DNA of 10,970 nt from Bacillota bacterium (GTDB taxonomy: Bacteria; Bacillota; Clostridia; Oscillospirales; Acutalibacteraceae), in assembly GCA_023417635.1 (NCBI GenBank), contig JAEZFF010000029.1:1-10970 (forward strand). The letters are read 5' to 3'. Shown piece by piece: positions 1 to 8,356 of the stretch. Below the pieces are notes generated by a model that worked only from the letters and a program-made list of their open reading frames with translations, searched no databases and was not told the origin of the DNA. Within the stretch, counting starts at the first letter, position 1. Every line of letters begins with the position of its first letter. The position numbers were made by a program, and so were the translations under genes.

Positions 1-2925
1 GTCAATATCCGGCGTCTTGTCGCCGTCAAAACCAAGAAATGTTTCAAATGGAATTGTATGACCGTCACGGTTGTATTCTGTTCCGCAAACCGGGCATTTT
101 TTTGGTGGAAGGTCAAAACCGCTGCCCACACTGCCGTCTGTAACAAACTCGCTGTGTTTGCATTTTGGGCAGACATAGTGCGGCTGCAGCGGGTTTACTT
201 CAGAAATTCCCGCCATATTTGCGACAAATGATGAGCCGACAGAACCACGCGAACCAACCAAATAGCCATGCTCTACAGAGTTGGCCACAAGTTTCTGCGC
301 CGTCATGTACAAAATAGAAAAGCCGTGCTTTGTGATAGAGCCAAGTTCACGGTCCAGCCGTTTCTTCACAATTTCAGGCAGAGGATCGCCGTAAATTTCT
401 TTCGCTCGGTTCCAGCAAATACTGGTGAGCTGCTCCTCCGCACCGGCAATAAAAGGCGGGAATGTTCCATCCGGAATTGGGCGGATATTTTCGATTCGGT
501 CGGCTATATGGTTGGTGTTTTCTACGACGACTTCGTACGCCTTTTCTTTGCCGAGGTAAGAAAATTCCTCCAGCATTTCATCCGTCGTGCGGAAGTAAAG
601 CGGTGCCTGATTGTCGGTATCTTTGTAGCCAAGGCCAGCCATTAGAATTTTACGGTAGTCGCCGTCTTTCGGGTCGAGAAAATGCACATCGCAGGTCGCA
701 ACAACCGGCTTGTGAAGCGCTTCGCCAAGCTTGACAATGGTTCGGTTAAATTCACGCAGTTTTTCCTCATCCGGCACCATGCCTTCCCGCACCATAAATT
801 CATTGTTGCCAAGAGGCTGTATCTCAAGATAGTCATAAAACGATGCAATATCACACAAAACGGACCAGGGCTGCGCATTGAAAATTGCTTCGTAAAGTTC
901 ACCAGCCTGGCAGGCGCTTCCGACGAGGATTCCCTCTCGATGTTTGACCAGCTCTGTTTTCGGGATTCGCGGATTGCGGTAAAAATTCTTAAGGTGTGAC
1001 GTGGAAATCATCTTATAAAGATTTTTCAGACCAATATTGTTTTCAGCAAGAAGAATCATGTGGTAAGATTTTAACTTTTTAATGTTGCCGCCGGTAAGAG
1101 ATGTGTTGATATCCATTACATTTTTTGCGCCGGTGTCCTCCGAAAGGCGCTGCAGCAGGCAGATAAAAATTCTTGCGAGAATTGCAGCATCATCGCAGGC
1201 GCGGTGGTGGTGAAAATCCTGCAGTTTCAAAAACTTGGCCACTGTATCCAGCTTGCAGTTTTTAATTCCTTTTAGGAGTGAACGGCACATTGGCACGGTG
1301 TCAATGTAAGTGTCGGAAAATTCCATGCCGCTGCGCTGCGCGGCCACGCGAATAAATGAAGTATCAAAATCTGCATTATGCGCTATCAGCACAGGATTCT
1401 CGCCACAGAACTTGAAAAATGCCTCAAGAGCCTCTTTTTCACTCGGCGCGTCTTTTACCATCGCGTCCGTAATGCTGGTAAGCTCTGTGATTTTGGCTGG
1501 TATGGGACGTTCCGGGTTTACAAATGTGTCGAAAGAATCAGCAGTTTCACCTTTCACAATACGCACTGCACCAATTTCTGTAATGCGGTCATTGGTTGGG
1601 CTAAGCCCTGTCGTTTCTATGTCGAACGAAATGAATTCATCGTGGAATGTTTTATCCGTTTTTCCTTTTACCGCAAGGACAAGGTCATTGACATAGTAGG
1701 CTTCCATACCGTAAATAACCTTAATTGGCTTACCCTTTTTCTTCATGTCATCCGCAGCGTTCATCGCATCCGGAAAAGCCTGTGCAACACCGTGGTCGGT
1801 AATAGCAACGGCTGGATGACCCCACTCGGCTGCACGGCGCACAAGATCGCCAGCCGCGTTCACACCATCCATTGCAGACATACTGCTGTGCATATGAAGC
1901 TCCACGCGCTTCTTTTCGGCAGTGTCTGCTACCTTAATCTGGTCTACTGTGGCAATTCCACGCGGGCGCAGAACAATTTCATGGTCGTATTTGTCATACT
2001 CCACGGTTCCGCGCACCAGAACGGATGTGCCCTTTGTAAGGGTATCGAGCATCTTACACTGATTTGCCATTTCAATTATTTTCAGTGTGATGGAGCCAGT
2101 ATAGTCCGTAATATTAATCGAGTAAATTTTGCGCTGCTTGTCACGCGTTACCTTTTGCTCGGCCGAAAAGATCTCACCCCATGCAACTACACTGCCAATG
2201 TCTGGCGTTATCTGCCCGATTGGGACAGGTTTTGACGATTTACTGATATGGCCATAAATTTCCCGTGCGCTTTCCGGAATCATGCACGGCAAAAGAGTTT
2301 CACCCCTGCGGATATTGACGACTTTGGGAGCCGATTTGCTGCCCCTAACGGGTGCATACTCGGCTGTCATTTCCAGATTTGCCTGACGACGTTTTGTTTC
2401 GGCTGTTTTTTTCTTTTGCTCTATGTAAACCGGGTCAGACTCATGAACCGTTAAGAGGCCATCGAAACGAACCGGAACGGTTTTCCCGAATTCCTCCTGA
2501 ATCAGGCCGGATAGGACTTTGTCCGCATGGCGTGAAAGCAAAAGCTCGCCGCCGCCGTGACTGAGCGTTACAAAAAGCGTACCGTTCTCAAGGCGGACCG
2601 ACGAGCCCTTTAAAGTTCCATTTATGCTGGCATCGCGCCGTTTTAGTTCCATAACAAGGCTAGGGTAATATTCTGTTGAAAAACATCCTTCGGGGTATTT
2701 GGGGGAAACAGCCGCCCCTTTCAGCTTTAGCCGTTCACAGCCTAAAAGCCGTTTTTCCAAGTCATACAGCACAGTGCGGTTCGTCAGCGCAGAAAGCCCC
2801 AGCTGAATGGCAAGCGCCCGCTTGGCGGAATCGATTTGCAGCAGCTGAATCTGGCCTGCAGAAACCTGCTGCGGCAAACCGGCAAAACTTATGTATGGTT
2901 CAAAAAATTCCCCGAAATTTTTCAA
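1..2925 (-). CDS. polC: DNA polymerase III alpha subunit, Gram-positive PolC type (C-terminus cut by the window edge)
   Basis: Replicative DNA polymerase with built-in 3'-5' proofreading. The minus frame is open without a stop from 2925 to base 1, giving 975 codons of a protein usually about 1,430-1,450 residues long. In order: a PolC N-terminal region (about 1-235); an OB-fold-like segment (about 240-330); the PHP domain opening with H344-M-H346; a proofreading exonuclease inserted in the PHP domain, with D435-I-E437, H516-N-A-D-F-D521 and H574-R-A-C-D578; the rest of PHP; and the start of the polymerase core with S-R893-G-S-V-G-S-S. A four-cysteine zinc-binding pair (C919, C922, C944, C947) follows. 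The last codons give P-D973-I-D975, the first two catalytic palm aspartates; the third lies outside. The start is TTG at 2925, since AGGGTGG lies 7 nt upstream and no ATG or GTG fits. It begins 14 nt after the ispG stop and is the last operon gene visible. Confidence 0.97.
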   Translation of the reverse strand, partial: MKNFGEFFEPYISFAGLPQQVSAGQIQLLQIDSAKRALAIQLGLSALTNRTVLYDLEKRLLGCERLKLKGAAVSPKYPEGCFSTEYYPSLVMELKRRDASINGTLKGSSVRLENGTLFVTLSHGGGELLLSRHADKVLSGLIQEEFGKTVPVRFDGLLTVHESDPVYIEQKKKTAETKRRQANLEMTAEYAPVRGSKSAPKVVNIRRGETLLPCMIPESAREIYGHISKSSKPVPIGQITPDIGSVVAWGEIFSAEQKVTRDKQRKIYSINITDYTGSITLKIIEMANQCKMLDTLTKGTSVLVRGTVEYDKYDHEIVLRPRGIATVDQIKVADTAEKKRVELHMHSSMSAMDGVNAAGDLVRRAAEWGHPAVAITDHGVAQAFPDAMNAADDMKKKGKPIKVIYGMEAYYVNDLVLAVKGKTDKTFHDEFISFDIETTGLSPTNDRITEIGAVRIVKGETADSFDTFVNPERPIPAKITELTSITDAMVKDAPSEKEALEAFFKFCGENPVLIAHNADFDTSFIRVAAQRSGMEFSDTYIDTVPMCRSLLKGIKNCKLDTVAKFLKLQDFHHHRACDDAAILARIFICLLQRLSEDTGAKNVMDINTSLTGGNIKKLKSYHMILLAENNIGLKNLYKMISTSHLKNFYRNPRIPKTELVKHREGILVGSACQAGELYEAIFNAQPWSVLCDIASFYDYLEIQPLGNNEFMVREGMVPDEEKLREFNRTIVKLGEALHKPVVATCDVHFLDPKDGDYRKILMAGLGYKDTDNQAPLYFRTTDEMLEEFSYLGKEKAYEVVVENTNHIADRIENIRPIPDGTFPPFIAGAEEQLTSICWNRAKEIYGDPLPEIVKKRLDRELGSITKHGFSILYMTAQKLVANSVEHGYLVGSRGSVGSSFVANMAGISEVNPLQPHYVCPKCKHSEFVTDGSVGSGFDLPPKKCPVCGTEYNRDGHTIPFETFLGFDGDKTPDID

Positions 2926-2932
2926 CGATGTT

Positions 2933-2939
2933 CCACCCT
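2933..2939 (-). promoter_or_regulatory. Ribosome binding site fixing the TTG start of polC
   Basis: The minus strand reads AGGGTGG here, 7 nt before TTG at 2925-2923. In-frame codons upstream back into ispG offer no ATG, GTG or TTG. The nearby GTG at 2936-2934 is in another frame and soon meets TGA. Confidence 0.7.
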
Positions 2940-3980
2940 TTATAATCTTTGAATTTCCAGCATCAGCTCATCAATGAGCTTGTCTTCCGGCACTTTACGC
3001 AAAATTTGTCCTTTCCGGAAAATCAGTCCGCACCCATCGCCGCCCGCAAGGCCTACATCGGCTTCGCGCGCTTCACCGGGACCGTTTACGGCACAGCCCA
3101 TAACCGCTACGGTAATATCTTTTTTACAGGACGCAAGCCGTTTTTCAACTTCAGAAGCGATTGAAATCAAGTCTATTTTTGTGCGGCCGCATGTTGGGCA
3201 GGAAACGATTTTTACGCCTCTGCGCAAACCGAGTGCTTTCAAAAGATCAATCCCTGCATTGATTTCGCGCACTGGGTCTGCCGTGAGGGAAACACGGATG
3301 GTATCCCCAATGCCTCTTTGCAGCAAAGAGCCAATTCCTATGGAGGACTTAATAATCCCCATGCGCTCCGTTCCGGCTTCCGTTACACCGAGGTGGAGCG
3401 GATAGCTGCATTTCTCAGCGACAATTTCATTGGCCTTTATCATGGTGTCGACATTGGAAGATTTAATGGAAATCACAATATCGTGAAAATCGAACTTTTC
3501 AAGCAGCGACGCATGGTACAGCGCACTTTCTGCAAGAGCCTGCGGAGTTGGGCCGCCGTATTTTGCAAGGATTTCTTTCTGCACTGAGCCAGAATTTACA
3601 CCGATACGAATTGGTATCTTGCGGCTGCGGCAGGCATCCGCAACAGCTTTCACATGGTCATCGGAACCGATATTTCCCGGGTTAATTCGTATTGCATCAA
3701 TTCCAGCGGCAACTGAAGCCAGCGCAAGCCGATAATCAAAATGGATATCTGCGACGAGCGGAGTGGAAACCTCTTTCTTTATCGCAGGAATCAGTGCAAC
3801 GGCTGCTTCATCCGGGATTGCCGCACGCAGAATCTCACAGCCCGCATGAGCCAGCTGCTTTGCCTGCCGCACACCATCTTCAATATGGTCAGCCGGTACA
3901 TTCAGCATGGATTGCACCGTAACCGGTGAACCGCCGCCTACCGGCACTCCGCCTACCATTATTTTTCTGGAAACCCTCAC
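2940..3980 (-). CDS. ispG: 4-hydroxy-3-methylbut-2-en-1-yl diphosphate synthase (flavodoxin/ferredoxin), MEP pathway
   Basis: A cytosolic [4Fe-4S] enzyme that reductively converts MEcPP to HMBPP, the penultimate step of the MEP route to IPP and DMAPP. The 346-residue product is the normal bacterial length. The N-terminal TIM barrel carries V-G-G-V-P-V-G-G-G-S-P and V-Q-S-M near the start. The C-terminal iron-sulfur domain has C261-P-T-C264-G-R and G-C296-A-V-N-G-P-G-E303, the three cysteines and the glutamate known to hold the cluster. The start is GTG at 3980, sharing one base with the rseP stop (TAGTG). The Shine-Dalgarno is weak (AGGGGC about 10 nt upstream), so coupling to rseP translation is likely. 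It works in the same pathway as dxr two genes upstream; the family is also known as GcpE. Confidence 0.97.
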   Translation of the reverse strand: MRVSRKIMVGGVPVGGGSPVTVQSMLNVPADHIEDGVRQAKQLAHAGCEILRAAIPDEAAVALIPAIKKEVSTPLVADIHFDYRLALASVAAGIDAIRINPGNIGSDDHVKAVADACRSRKIPIRIGVNSGSVQKEILAKYGGPTPQALAESALYHASLLEKFDFHDIVISIKSSNVDTMIKANEIVAEKCSYPLHLGVTEAGTERMGIIKSSIGIGSLLQRGIGDTIRVSLTADPVREINAGIDLLKALGLRRGVKIVSCPTCGRTKIDLISIASEVEKRLASCKKDITVAVMGCAVNGPGEAREADVGLAGGDGCGLIFRKGQILRKVPEDKLIDELMLEIQRL

Positions 3981-5071
3981 TATCCGCCAAGCCCCTTTCC
4001 GGTAACAAGCCGAAGAATATCGCTGTATGTTACAACAAGTGCAAAAATCATCAAAAGCGCAAAACCAGCCGTTTCCACAACACCAACATATTTTTCATTA
4101 AGTGGCTTACGGCGAATCGCCTCAATCAGGAAAAGGAAAAGCTTACCACCGTCAAGTGCCGGGAAAGGAATCAGATTAAACACACCAAGGTTCACGGTAA
4201 ACATCATCATAATATAAATAACATTGTTAAGCCCGGATAAAAAGCTCTGTTTCAGCCCCACCGTCATTGCCTGACCAACCGCATCCGCCGCACCGATTGG
4301 GCCAGCCATCTCGTTAAACCCAAACTTTCCGGTCAGCAGGCCTACTAAACTGTACCAAACAAGGCGGACAACCGATACCGTATCCTGCCCAGTTTTCATC
4401 AGAAGTGTGCCAAGGTTTTTCGGAATTGCTTCTACATAGAAATCAAAAGAAACGTAATTCTTCCCCTGAATTTTTCTGGAGTTCAACTTGACATTGTGAA
4501 AATCAATTTCTTTTCCGCCCCGATTTACAGCAATGTCAACCGAAGAAGGATTCGCTGTAGCAATGGCAAATGAAAGGTCTTTGTCACCATAAATACGGTA
4601 ATGGTCAAACGACACAAATGTGTCGCCTACCTTCATGCCCGCTGCCTGAAACGCGGAATTTTTGGTAAACTGTGCTATGGTGGTTGAGTTAAATGCCTGC
4701 TGCTGACTCAACAGAATCATCATTAAAACGAGGCCAAAAATGACGTTCATCACAGCGCCCATAACAACAACAAGCATCCGCTGCCAAACAGGCTTGTTAA
4801 AAAATGCGTGTTCGTCTACACTCTTTTCGCCATCCTCACCTTGCTCACCTTCCATGGCGCAGAAGCCGCCGATGGGGAAAAGCCTAAATGAATACTTGGT
4901 GTCACCCTTTTGGAAATGAGCCAACACAGGCCCCATGCCAATGGCAAATTCATTGACGCGGATTCCACACAGTTTAGCTGTAAAGAAATGGCCAAACTCA
5001 TGGATAAAAATCATAAAGCCAAATAAAAGCACTGCAATTATAATTAAAAGAACCTGAAGAATAGCAATCAC
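3980..5071 (-). CDS. rseP: RIP-type zinc metalloprotease, site-2 protease family (RseP/RasP)
   Basis: Membrane-embedded protease that cleaves substrates within the bilayer. RasP/RseP homologues clip anti-sigma factors, signal-peptide remnants and cell-division proteins. The 363-residue protein opens with a hydrophobic helix holding H24-E-F-G-H28, the zinc site. A second segment follows (about 100-122), then one PDZ-like domain (about 125-205, with F-Q-A-A-G-M-K-V-G-D), and C-terminal membrane helices with N299-L-I-P-F-P-A-L-D307-G-G, which supplies the third zinc ligand. The GTG start at 5071 overlaps the dxr stop as GTGA. No strong separate Shine-Dalgarno is visible, which suggests translational coupling. 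A second in-frame GTG lies 13 codons in but would remove part of the first helix. The substrate in this organism cannot be told from the window. Confidence 0.95.
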   Translation of the reverse strand: MIAILQVLLIIIAVLLFGFMIFIHEFGHFFTAKLCGIRVNEFAIGMGPVLAHFQKGDTKYSFRLFPIGGFCAMEGEQGEDGEKSVDEHAFFNKPVWQRMLVVVMGAVMNVIFGLVLMMILLSQQQAFNSTTIAQFTKNSAFQAAGMKVGDTFVSFDHYRIYGDKDLSFAIATANPSSVDIAVNRGGKEIDFHNVKLNSRKIQGKNYVSFDFYVEAIPKNLGTLLMKTGQDTVSVVRLVWYSLVGLLTGKFGFNEMAGPIGAADAVGQAMTVGLKQSFLSGLNNVIYIMMMFTVNLGVFNLIPFPALDGGKLFLFLIEAIRRKPLNEKYVGVVETAGFALLMIFALVVTYSDILRLVTGKGLGG

Positions 5072-6228
5072 CTCAAACGGTCAACGGCATCCAGTACAAA
5101 TTTTCTGGCAGACACGTCGGCTTGAAAAATATCATCGGCAGAAAAGCCTTCAGGAACATCTTGCTGATGCTCCATGGCTTCTGAAACAAGCTCACCAATT
5201 TCAAGGAATGAAATCCGGTGCTCTAAAAACAGTTTTACGGCCGCCTCGTTTGCTCCATTTGCTGCAGCGGGCGCAAGGCCGCCCCGCTGCATGGCTTGGC
5301 GGCAGACCGCGAGGCACTGAAAAGTCTTTTCATCTGGCTTCGCAAAAGTCAGGGTTCCATACGCCGCAAGGTTAAGCGGGCGAACCGGCGAAGGAAAACG
5401 CTGCGGCCATGTAACCGCATACTGAATCGGGATACGCATATCCGGCACGCCAAGCTGTGCAACAATGGCATTGTCTTGGTACTCCACCATGGAATGAATA
5501 ATGCTTTCCCGCTGGACAAGAACACCGATGCGGGAAGCAGGAAGGTCGAAAAGCCAAGAGGCCTCCATAATTTCCAGCCCTTTATTCATCATAGTCGCGG
5601 AGTCAATCGTGACCTTTGGCCCCATTTTCCAATTCGGGTGGTGCAGCGCCTGTTCCGGTGTTACTACTTTCAGTTGTTCCCGGTTCCAGCCAAAAAAGGG
5701 TCCGCCAGAAGCCGTAAGGATAATCCTCTTTAGAGCCTTTTTTTCCGGGCATCCCTGCAGGCACTGAAACACAGCAGAGTGTTCACTGTCAACCGGAAGA
5801 ATCTTTACACCAGCCTCGCGCGCAGCCTTCATAACAATGGAACCACCCGCAACAAGTGTTTCCTTGTTGGCAAGGGCAACATCCTTTTTCGCATGAATAG
5901 CTGCAAGTGTAGGCTGGAGACCAATCAACCCGACAACGGAATTGCAAACAAGGTCTGCCTTTTCATAAGCGGCGGCTTCACAGAGGCCAGCCATGCCGCT
6001 GACTATTTTCACAGGAAGATCCGCCACGGCTGTGCGAAGCTCCTTGGCCGCAGATTCTTCATAAACTGCGGCAAGTTCAGGCCGGAATTCACGGATCTGC
6101 TTTTCCAAGAGGCGTACATTCCGCCGTGCTGCTAGTGCGCAGACTTTAATGGGAAGGCCCCGCACAACGTCAAGCGTCTGCGTCCCAATGGAACCAGTGG
6201 AGCCCAAAATAGATAAACAATGTTTCAA
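5068..6228 (-). CDS. dxr: 1-deoxy-D-xylulose 5-phosphate reductoisomerase
   Basis: NADPH- and divalent-metal-dependent enzyme turning DXP into MEP, the committed step of the MEP isoprenoid pathway and the target of fosmidomycin. It has 386 residues, usual for the family. Visible parts: the Rossmann NADPH motif G9-S-T-G-S-I-G15; L-A-N-K-E near 119-123; metal ligands D147 and E149 in P-V-D-S-E-H-S-A; T-A-S-G-G-P-F near 172; H197-P-N-W; S210-A-T-M-M-N215-K216-G-L-E219; and S-I-I-H245-S-M. The residue six before H245, commonly His, is Gln here, but it is not one of the catalytic positions. The TTG start at 6228 has GGAG 7 nt upstream and an in-frame TGA immediately before it, so no longer protein is possible. 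It lies 39 nt after cdsA, the widest gap inside the operon. Confidence 0.97.
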   Translation of the reverse strand: MKHCLSILGSTGSIGTQTLDVVRGLPIKVCALAARRNVRLLEKQIREFRPELAAVYEESAAKELRTAVADLPVKIVSGMAGLCEAAAYEKADLVCNSVVGLIGLQPTLAAIHAKKDVALANKETLVAGGSIVMKAAREAGVKILPVDSEHSAVFQCLQGCPEKKALKRIILTASGGPFFGWNREQLKVVTPEQALHHPNWKMGPKVTIDSATMMNKGLEIMEASWLFDLPASRIGVLVQRESIIHSMVEYQDNAIVAQLGVPDMRIPIQYAVTWPQRFPSPVRPLNLAAYGTLTFAKPDEKTFQCLAVCRQAMQRGGLAPAAANGANEAAVKLFLEHRISFLEIGELVSEAMEHQQDVPEGFSADDIFQADVSARKFVLDAVDRLR

Positions 6229-6235
6229 TCATATT

Positions 6236-6239
6236 CTCC
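6236..6239 (-). promoter_or_regulatory. Ribosome binding site fixing the TTG start of dxr
   Basis: The minus strand reads GGAG, 7 nt before TTG (6228-6226). A TGA stop sits directly upstream in the dxr frame, so TTG is the first usable start. An ATG one base earlier is out of frame and closes after about 20 codons. Confidence 0.75.
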
Positions 6240-6267
6240 ATTTCTACACTTTATTGCAGAAAATAAA

Positions 6268-7089
6268 TCAGCGGACAATCGGCAAAAACTGAACTAGCAG
6301 GTAGACAAACGGCGCTTCAAAAATCACACTGTCAAAGCGATCCAGAATCCCACCGTGGCCCGGGATAATCTCGCTGAAATCTTTTATGTGGCAGCTGCGC
6401 TTAATAAGAGAAAAGCTCAGGTCGCCAAGAATTGAGAGGATTGTGCCGAAAAAGCCGATAAGCAGCAGCGTAAAGTATGAAACATGGACTTTATGTGCAT
6501 AAAATACCGACTCGAATAAATAGCCAAAGAACAGCATCGCTAAAATATTCAATACAAAAGAACCAGCGGCACCTTCTTTTGTTTTCTTTGGGCTAATGTT
6601 CGGGCACAGCTTATGCTTTCCCCAAAAACGGCCCGCAAAGAATCCGCCCACATCTGAAATCCACGCGGAAGAAATAGCAATAATCGCATAAAACATCCCA
6701 TGGTCACCGCCAAGATCGCGCAGATAGATAATGGTGCATAATGCAGTCGGTATCATCAGCGCCATGCTGTAGATAACTCCAACTTCACGGAATGTTATGT
6801 CAGAGTGGTAAAAAATCAACCCAGCAAAAATAACAACTGTGTAGATAAAATACGCAGTTTCACGGCCCTGCAGATTGGGAAAGAACGGGAAAGCCGCCGC
6901 AAAAATCAGGCTTGGCGCCATCAAGATGTAGCACTTTGTTAGTCCGAGAGCTGAAATAATCTCGTAAACGCCAAGAAGCGACACAACAGCAATCGCAATA
7001 TTCAGCGCAAGCCGAAAGGAGTGATTGAAAACAACGACCGCAGCCAGCAAGAAAACCAGTGCTGCCCCCGAAGTAACCCTTTCTTTCAC
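6268..7089 (-). CDS. cdsA: Phosphatidate cytidylyltransferase (CDP-diacylglycerol synthase)
   Basis: Integral membrane enzyme that activates phosphatidic acid with CTP to make CDP-diacylglycerol, the precursor of the major anionic phospholipids. The 273-residue chain is strongly hydrophobic, with about seven or eight likely membrane helices. The C-terminus carries the family signature: S227-L-I-K-R, then K236-D237, then P243-G-H-G-G-I-L-D-R-F-D253. Earlier, W-I-S-D146 and the segment around K-L-C-P-N-I-S-P-K-K-T-K-E-G (about 160-173) match the conserved CdsA core. The start is GTG at 7089, directly after the uppS stop (TAAGTG), with GGAGGGG 5 nt upstream lying inside the uppS 3' end. Its place between uppS and dxr is the standard Firmicute order. 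Confidence 0.96.
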   Translation of the reverse strand: MKERVTSGAALVFLLAAVVVFNHSFRLALNIAIAVVSLLGVYEIISALGLTKCYILMAPSLIFAAAFPFFPNLQGRETAYFIYTVVIFAGLIFYHSDITFREVGVIYSMALMIPTALCTIIYLRDLGGDHGMFYAIIAISSAWISDVGGFFAGRFWGKHKLCPNISPKKTKEGAAGSFVLNILAMLFFGYLFESVFYAHKVHVSYFTLLLIGFFGTILSILGDLSFSLIKRSCHIKDFSEIIPGHGGILDRFDSVIFEAPFVYLLVQFLPIVR

Positions 7090-7797
7090 TTAAACCCCTC
7101 CAAACCTGCGGTTTCTCTTTGCATAATCTTCCAGCGCTTTGTCAAGCATTTCCGGTGTGAAATCAGGCCAGAGAATGTCAAGCACAAAATACTCAGTATA
7201 AGCAGACTGCCAAAGCAGGAAATTGGAAATTCTCTGTTCCCCACTTGGGCGGATCACAAGATCCGGGTCAGGCTGCCCCGCAGTATAAAGATGAGAAGAA
7301 ATCGCTTGTTCATTAATTGCTTCCGGCTGAAGTTTGCCGTCCTGCACATCCTGTGCTAAAAGTCGGACAGCACGTACAATCTCTGCACGGCCACCGTAAT
7401 TTAAAGCAATATTCAGTATCATTCCGGTTCGGTTTTCGGAAACCTGCTCAATCTCCGAAATCAGTTGCTGCAGCTGCGGGTCAAATACTGAAGTATCACC
7501 TAAGAAACGCACCTTCACATTTTCATCCAAAAAATTAGTCAGTGCGTCGCGCAAATACTCCTTAAACAAGTTCACCAAAGTCAGTATTTCATCATGCGGG
7601 CGCTTCCAGTTTTCCGTTGAAAATGCATAAATCGTAAGATACTGAATTCCAATTCTGCTGCAATACCGAACAATGGTTTTAAAAACCTTTGCTCCGGCAA
7701 CGTGACCGGCAGAACGTGGAAGGCCGCGTTTTTTTGCCCAGCGGCCATTCCCATCCATTATAATTCCCAAATGCCGTGGCAATACCCTTTCCGCCAT
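7090..7797 (-). CDS. uppS: Isoprenyl transferase (cis-prenyltransferase), undecaprenyl diphosphate synthase
   Basis: Condenses IPP units onto farnesyl diphosphate in cis configuration to make undecaprenyl diphosphate, the lipid carrier for peptidoglycan and other wall polymers. It acts in the cytosol or at the membrane surface. The 235 residues show the cis-prenyltransferase pattern: H9-L-G-I-I-M-D15-G-N-G-R-W-A with catalytic D15; G-H32; Y-A-F-S-T-E-N-W near 57-64; N-Y-G-G-R near 133; and R183-P-S-G-E-Q-R-I-S-N-F-L-L-W-Q with a metal-binding glutamate near E202. The ATG start at 7797 follows the frr stop by 4 nt; its GGAGA Shine-Dalgarno lies within the last frr codons. It consumes products of the pathway served by dxr and ispG in the same operon. 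Confidence 0.96.
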   Translation of the reverse strand: MAERVLPRHLGIIMDGNGRWAKKRGLPRSAGHVAGAKVFKTIVRYCSRIGIQYLTIYAFSTENWKRPHDEILTLVNLFKEYLRDALTNFLDENVKVRFLGDTSVFDPQLQQLISEIEQVSENRTGMILNIALNYGGRAEIVRAVRLLAQDVQDGKLQPEAINEQAISSHLYTAGQPDPDLVIRPSGEQRISNFLLWQSAYTEYFVLDILWPDFTPEMLDKALEDYAKRNRRFGGV

Positions 7798-7801
7798 ACC
7801 G

Positions 7802-8356
7802 TTATATCTCCATTATTTCCTTTTTCTTATCTGCACAGGTAGTGTCAACTTCCTTGCAGAACTTATCCGTCAAATCCTGTGTCTTTTTTTCTGCTGCTTT
7901 TAAGTCATCTTCCGTAAGCTCGGATTTTTTCTTTTCTGCCTTCAGTTTTTCCATTGCATCACGGCGAATAGAGCGAATCGCGACCTTGCATTCTTCAGCC
8001 ATTTTGCTGACGTCCTTTACTAGGTCACGGCGGCGCTCTTCAGAAAGAGGTGGAAAAGTAAGGCGAATGATTCTTCCGTCGCTCTGCGGATTGATGCCAA
8101 TGTCGGAAGTTTCAATCGCGCGCAAAATAGATTTGCTCAGAGAAACATCCCAAGGCTGTATGGTAAGGACGCGCGCTTCACTGACGGAAACCGCAGCAAG
8201 CTGATTAATCGGCGTAGGCGCGCCATAATAATCCACACGGATTTTGTCAAGGACTGCTGGGTTCGCCCTGCCTGCGCGTACGGCTGCATAGTCGGAAGAG
8301 AGTACGCTGATGCTTTTTTCCATACGGGTTTCGGCATCGGTTAAAATGTCTTTCAT
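7802..8356 (-). CDS. frr: Ribosome recycling factor
   Basis: With EF-G, splits the post-termination ribosome so subunits can be reused. It is a cytosolic, essential protein. The 184-residue length is typical. The N-terminus has the helical start and the conserved V-R-A-G-R-A-N-P segment (about 26-33), followed by the small beta domain (Y-Y-G-A-P-T-P-I-N-Q, about 43-52). Then come I-Q-P-W-D, N-P-Q-S-D-G-R-I-I-R-L near 89-99, P-P-L-S-E-E-R-R, and a long C-terminal helical bundle rich in Lys and Glu. The ATG start overlaps the pyrH stop by one base (TAATG). It has a perfect AAGGAGG 7 nt upstream, encoded by the last pyrH codons, so it is likely well translated and coupled to pyrH. Confidence 0.98.
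   Translation of the reverse strand: MKDILTDAETRMEKSISVLSSDYAAVRAGRANPAVLDKIRVDYYGAPTPINQLAAVSVSEARVLTIQPWDVSLSKSILRAIETSDIGINPQSDGRIIRLTFPPLSEERRRDLVKDVSKMAEECKVAIRSIRRDAMEKLKAEKKKSELTEDDLKAAEKKTQDLTDKFCKEVDTTCADKKKEIMEI

Noticed and set aside
268..999. Plus- and minus-strand open frames of 86-125 codons within polC
   Set aside because: All overlap the uninterrupted polC frame and lack ribosome sites and family-like sequence.
1378..2235. Long plus-strand open frame (285 codons) opposite polC
   Set aside because: It lies wholly antisense to well-conserved polC domains (OB, PHP and exonuclease motifs), has no Shine-Dalgarno before its ATG, and its product is rich in Cys, His and Phe with no recognisable motif. 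It is a shadow of polC codon usage.
6170..6234. Small out-of-frame ORF beginning at an ATG just before dxr
   Set aside because: It closes after about 20 codons, overlaps the dxr NADPH-binding motif and uses the same Shine-Dalgarno; probably chance.
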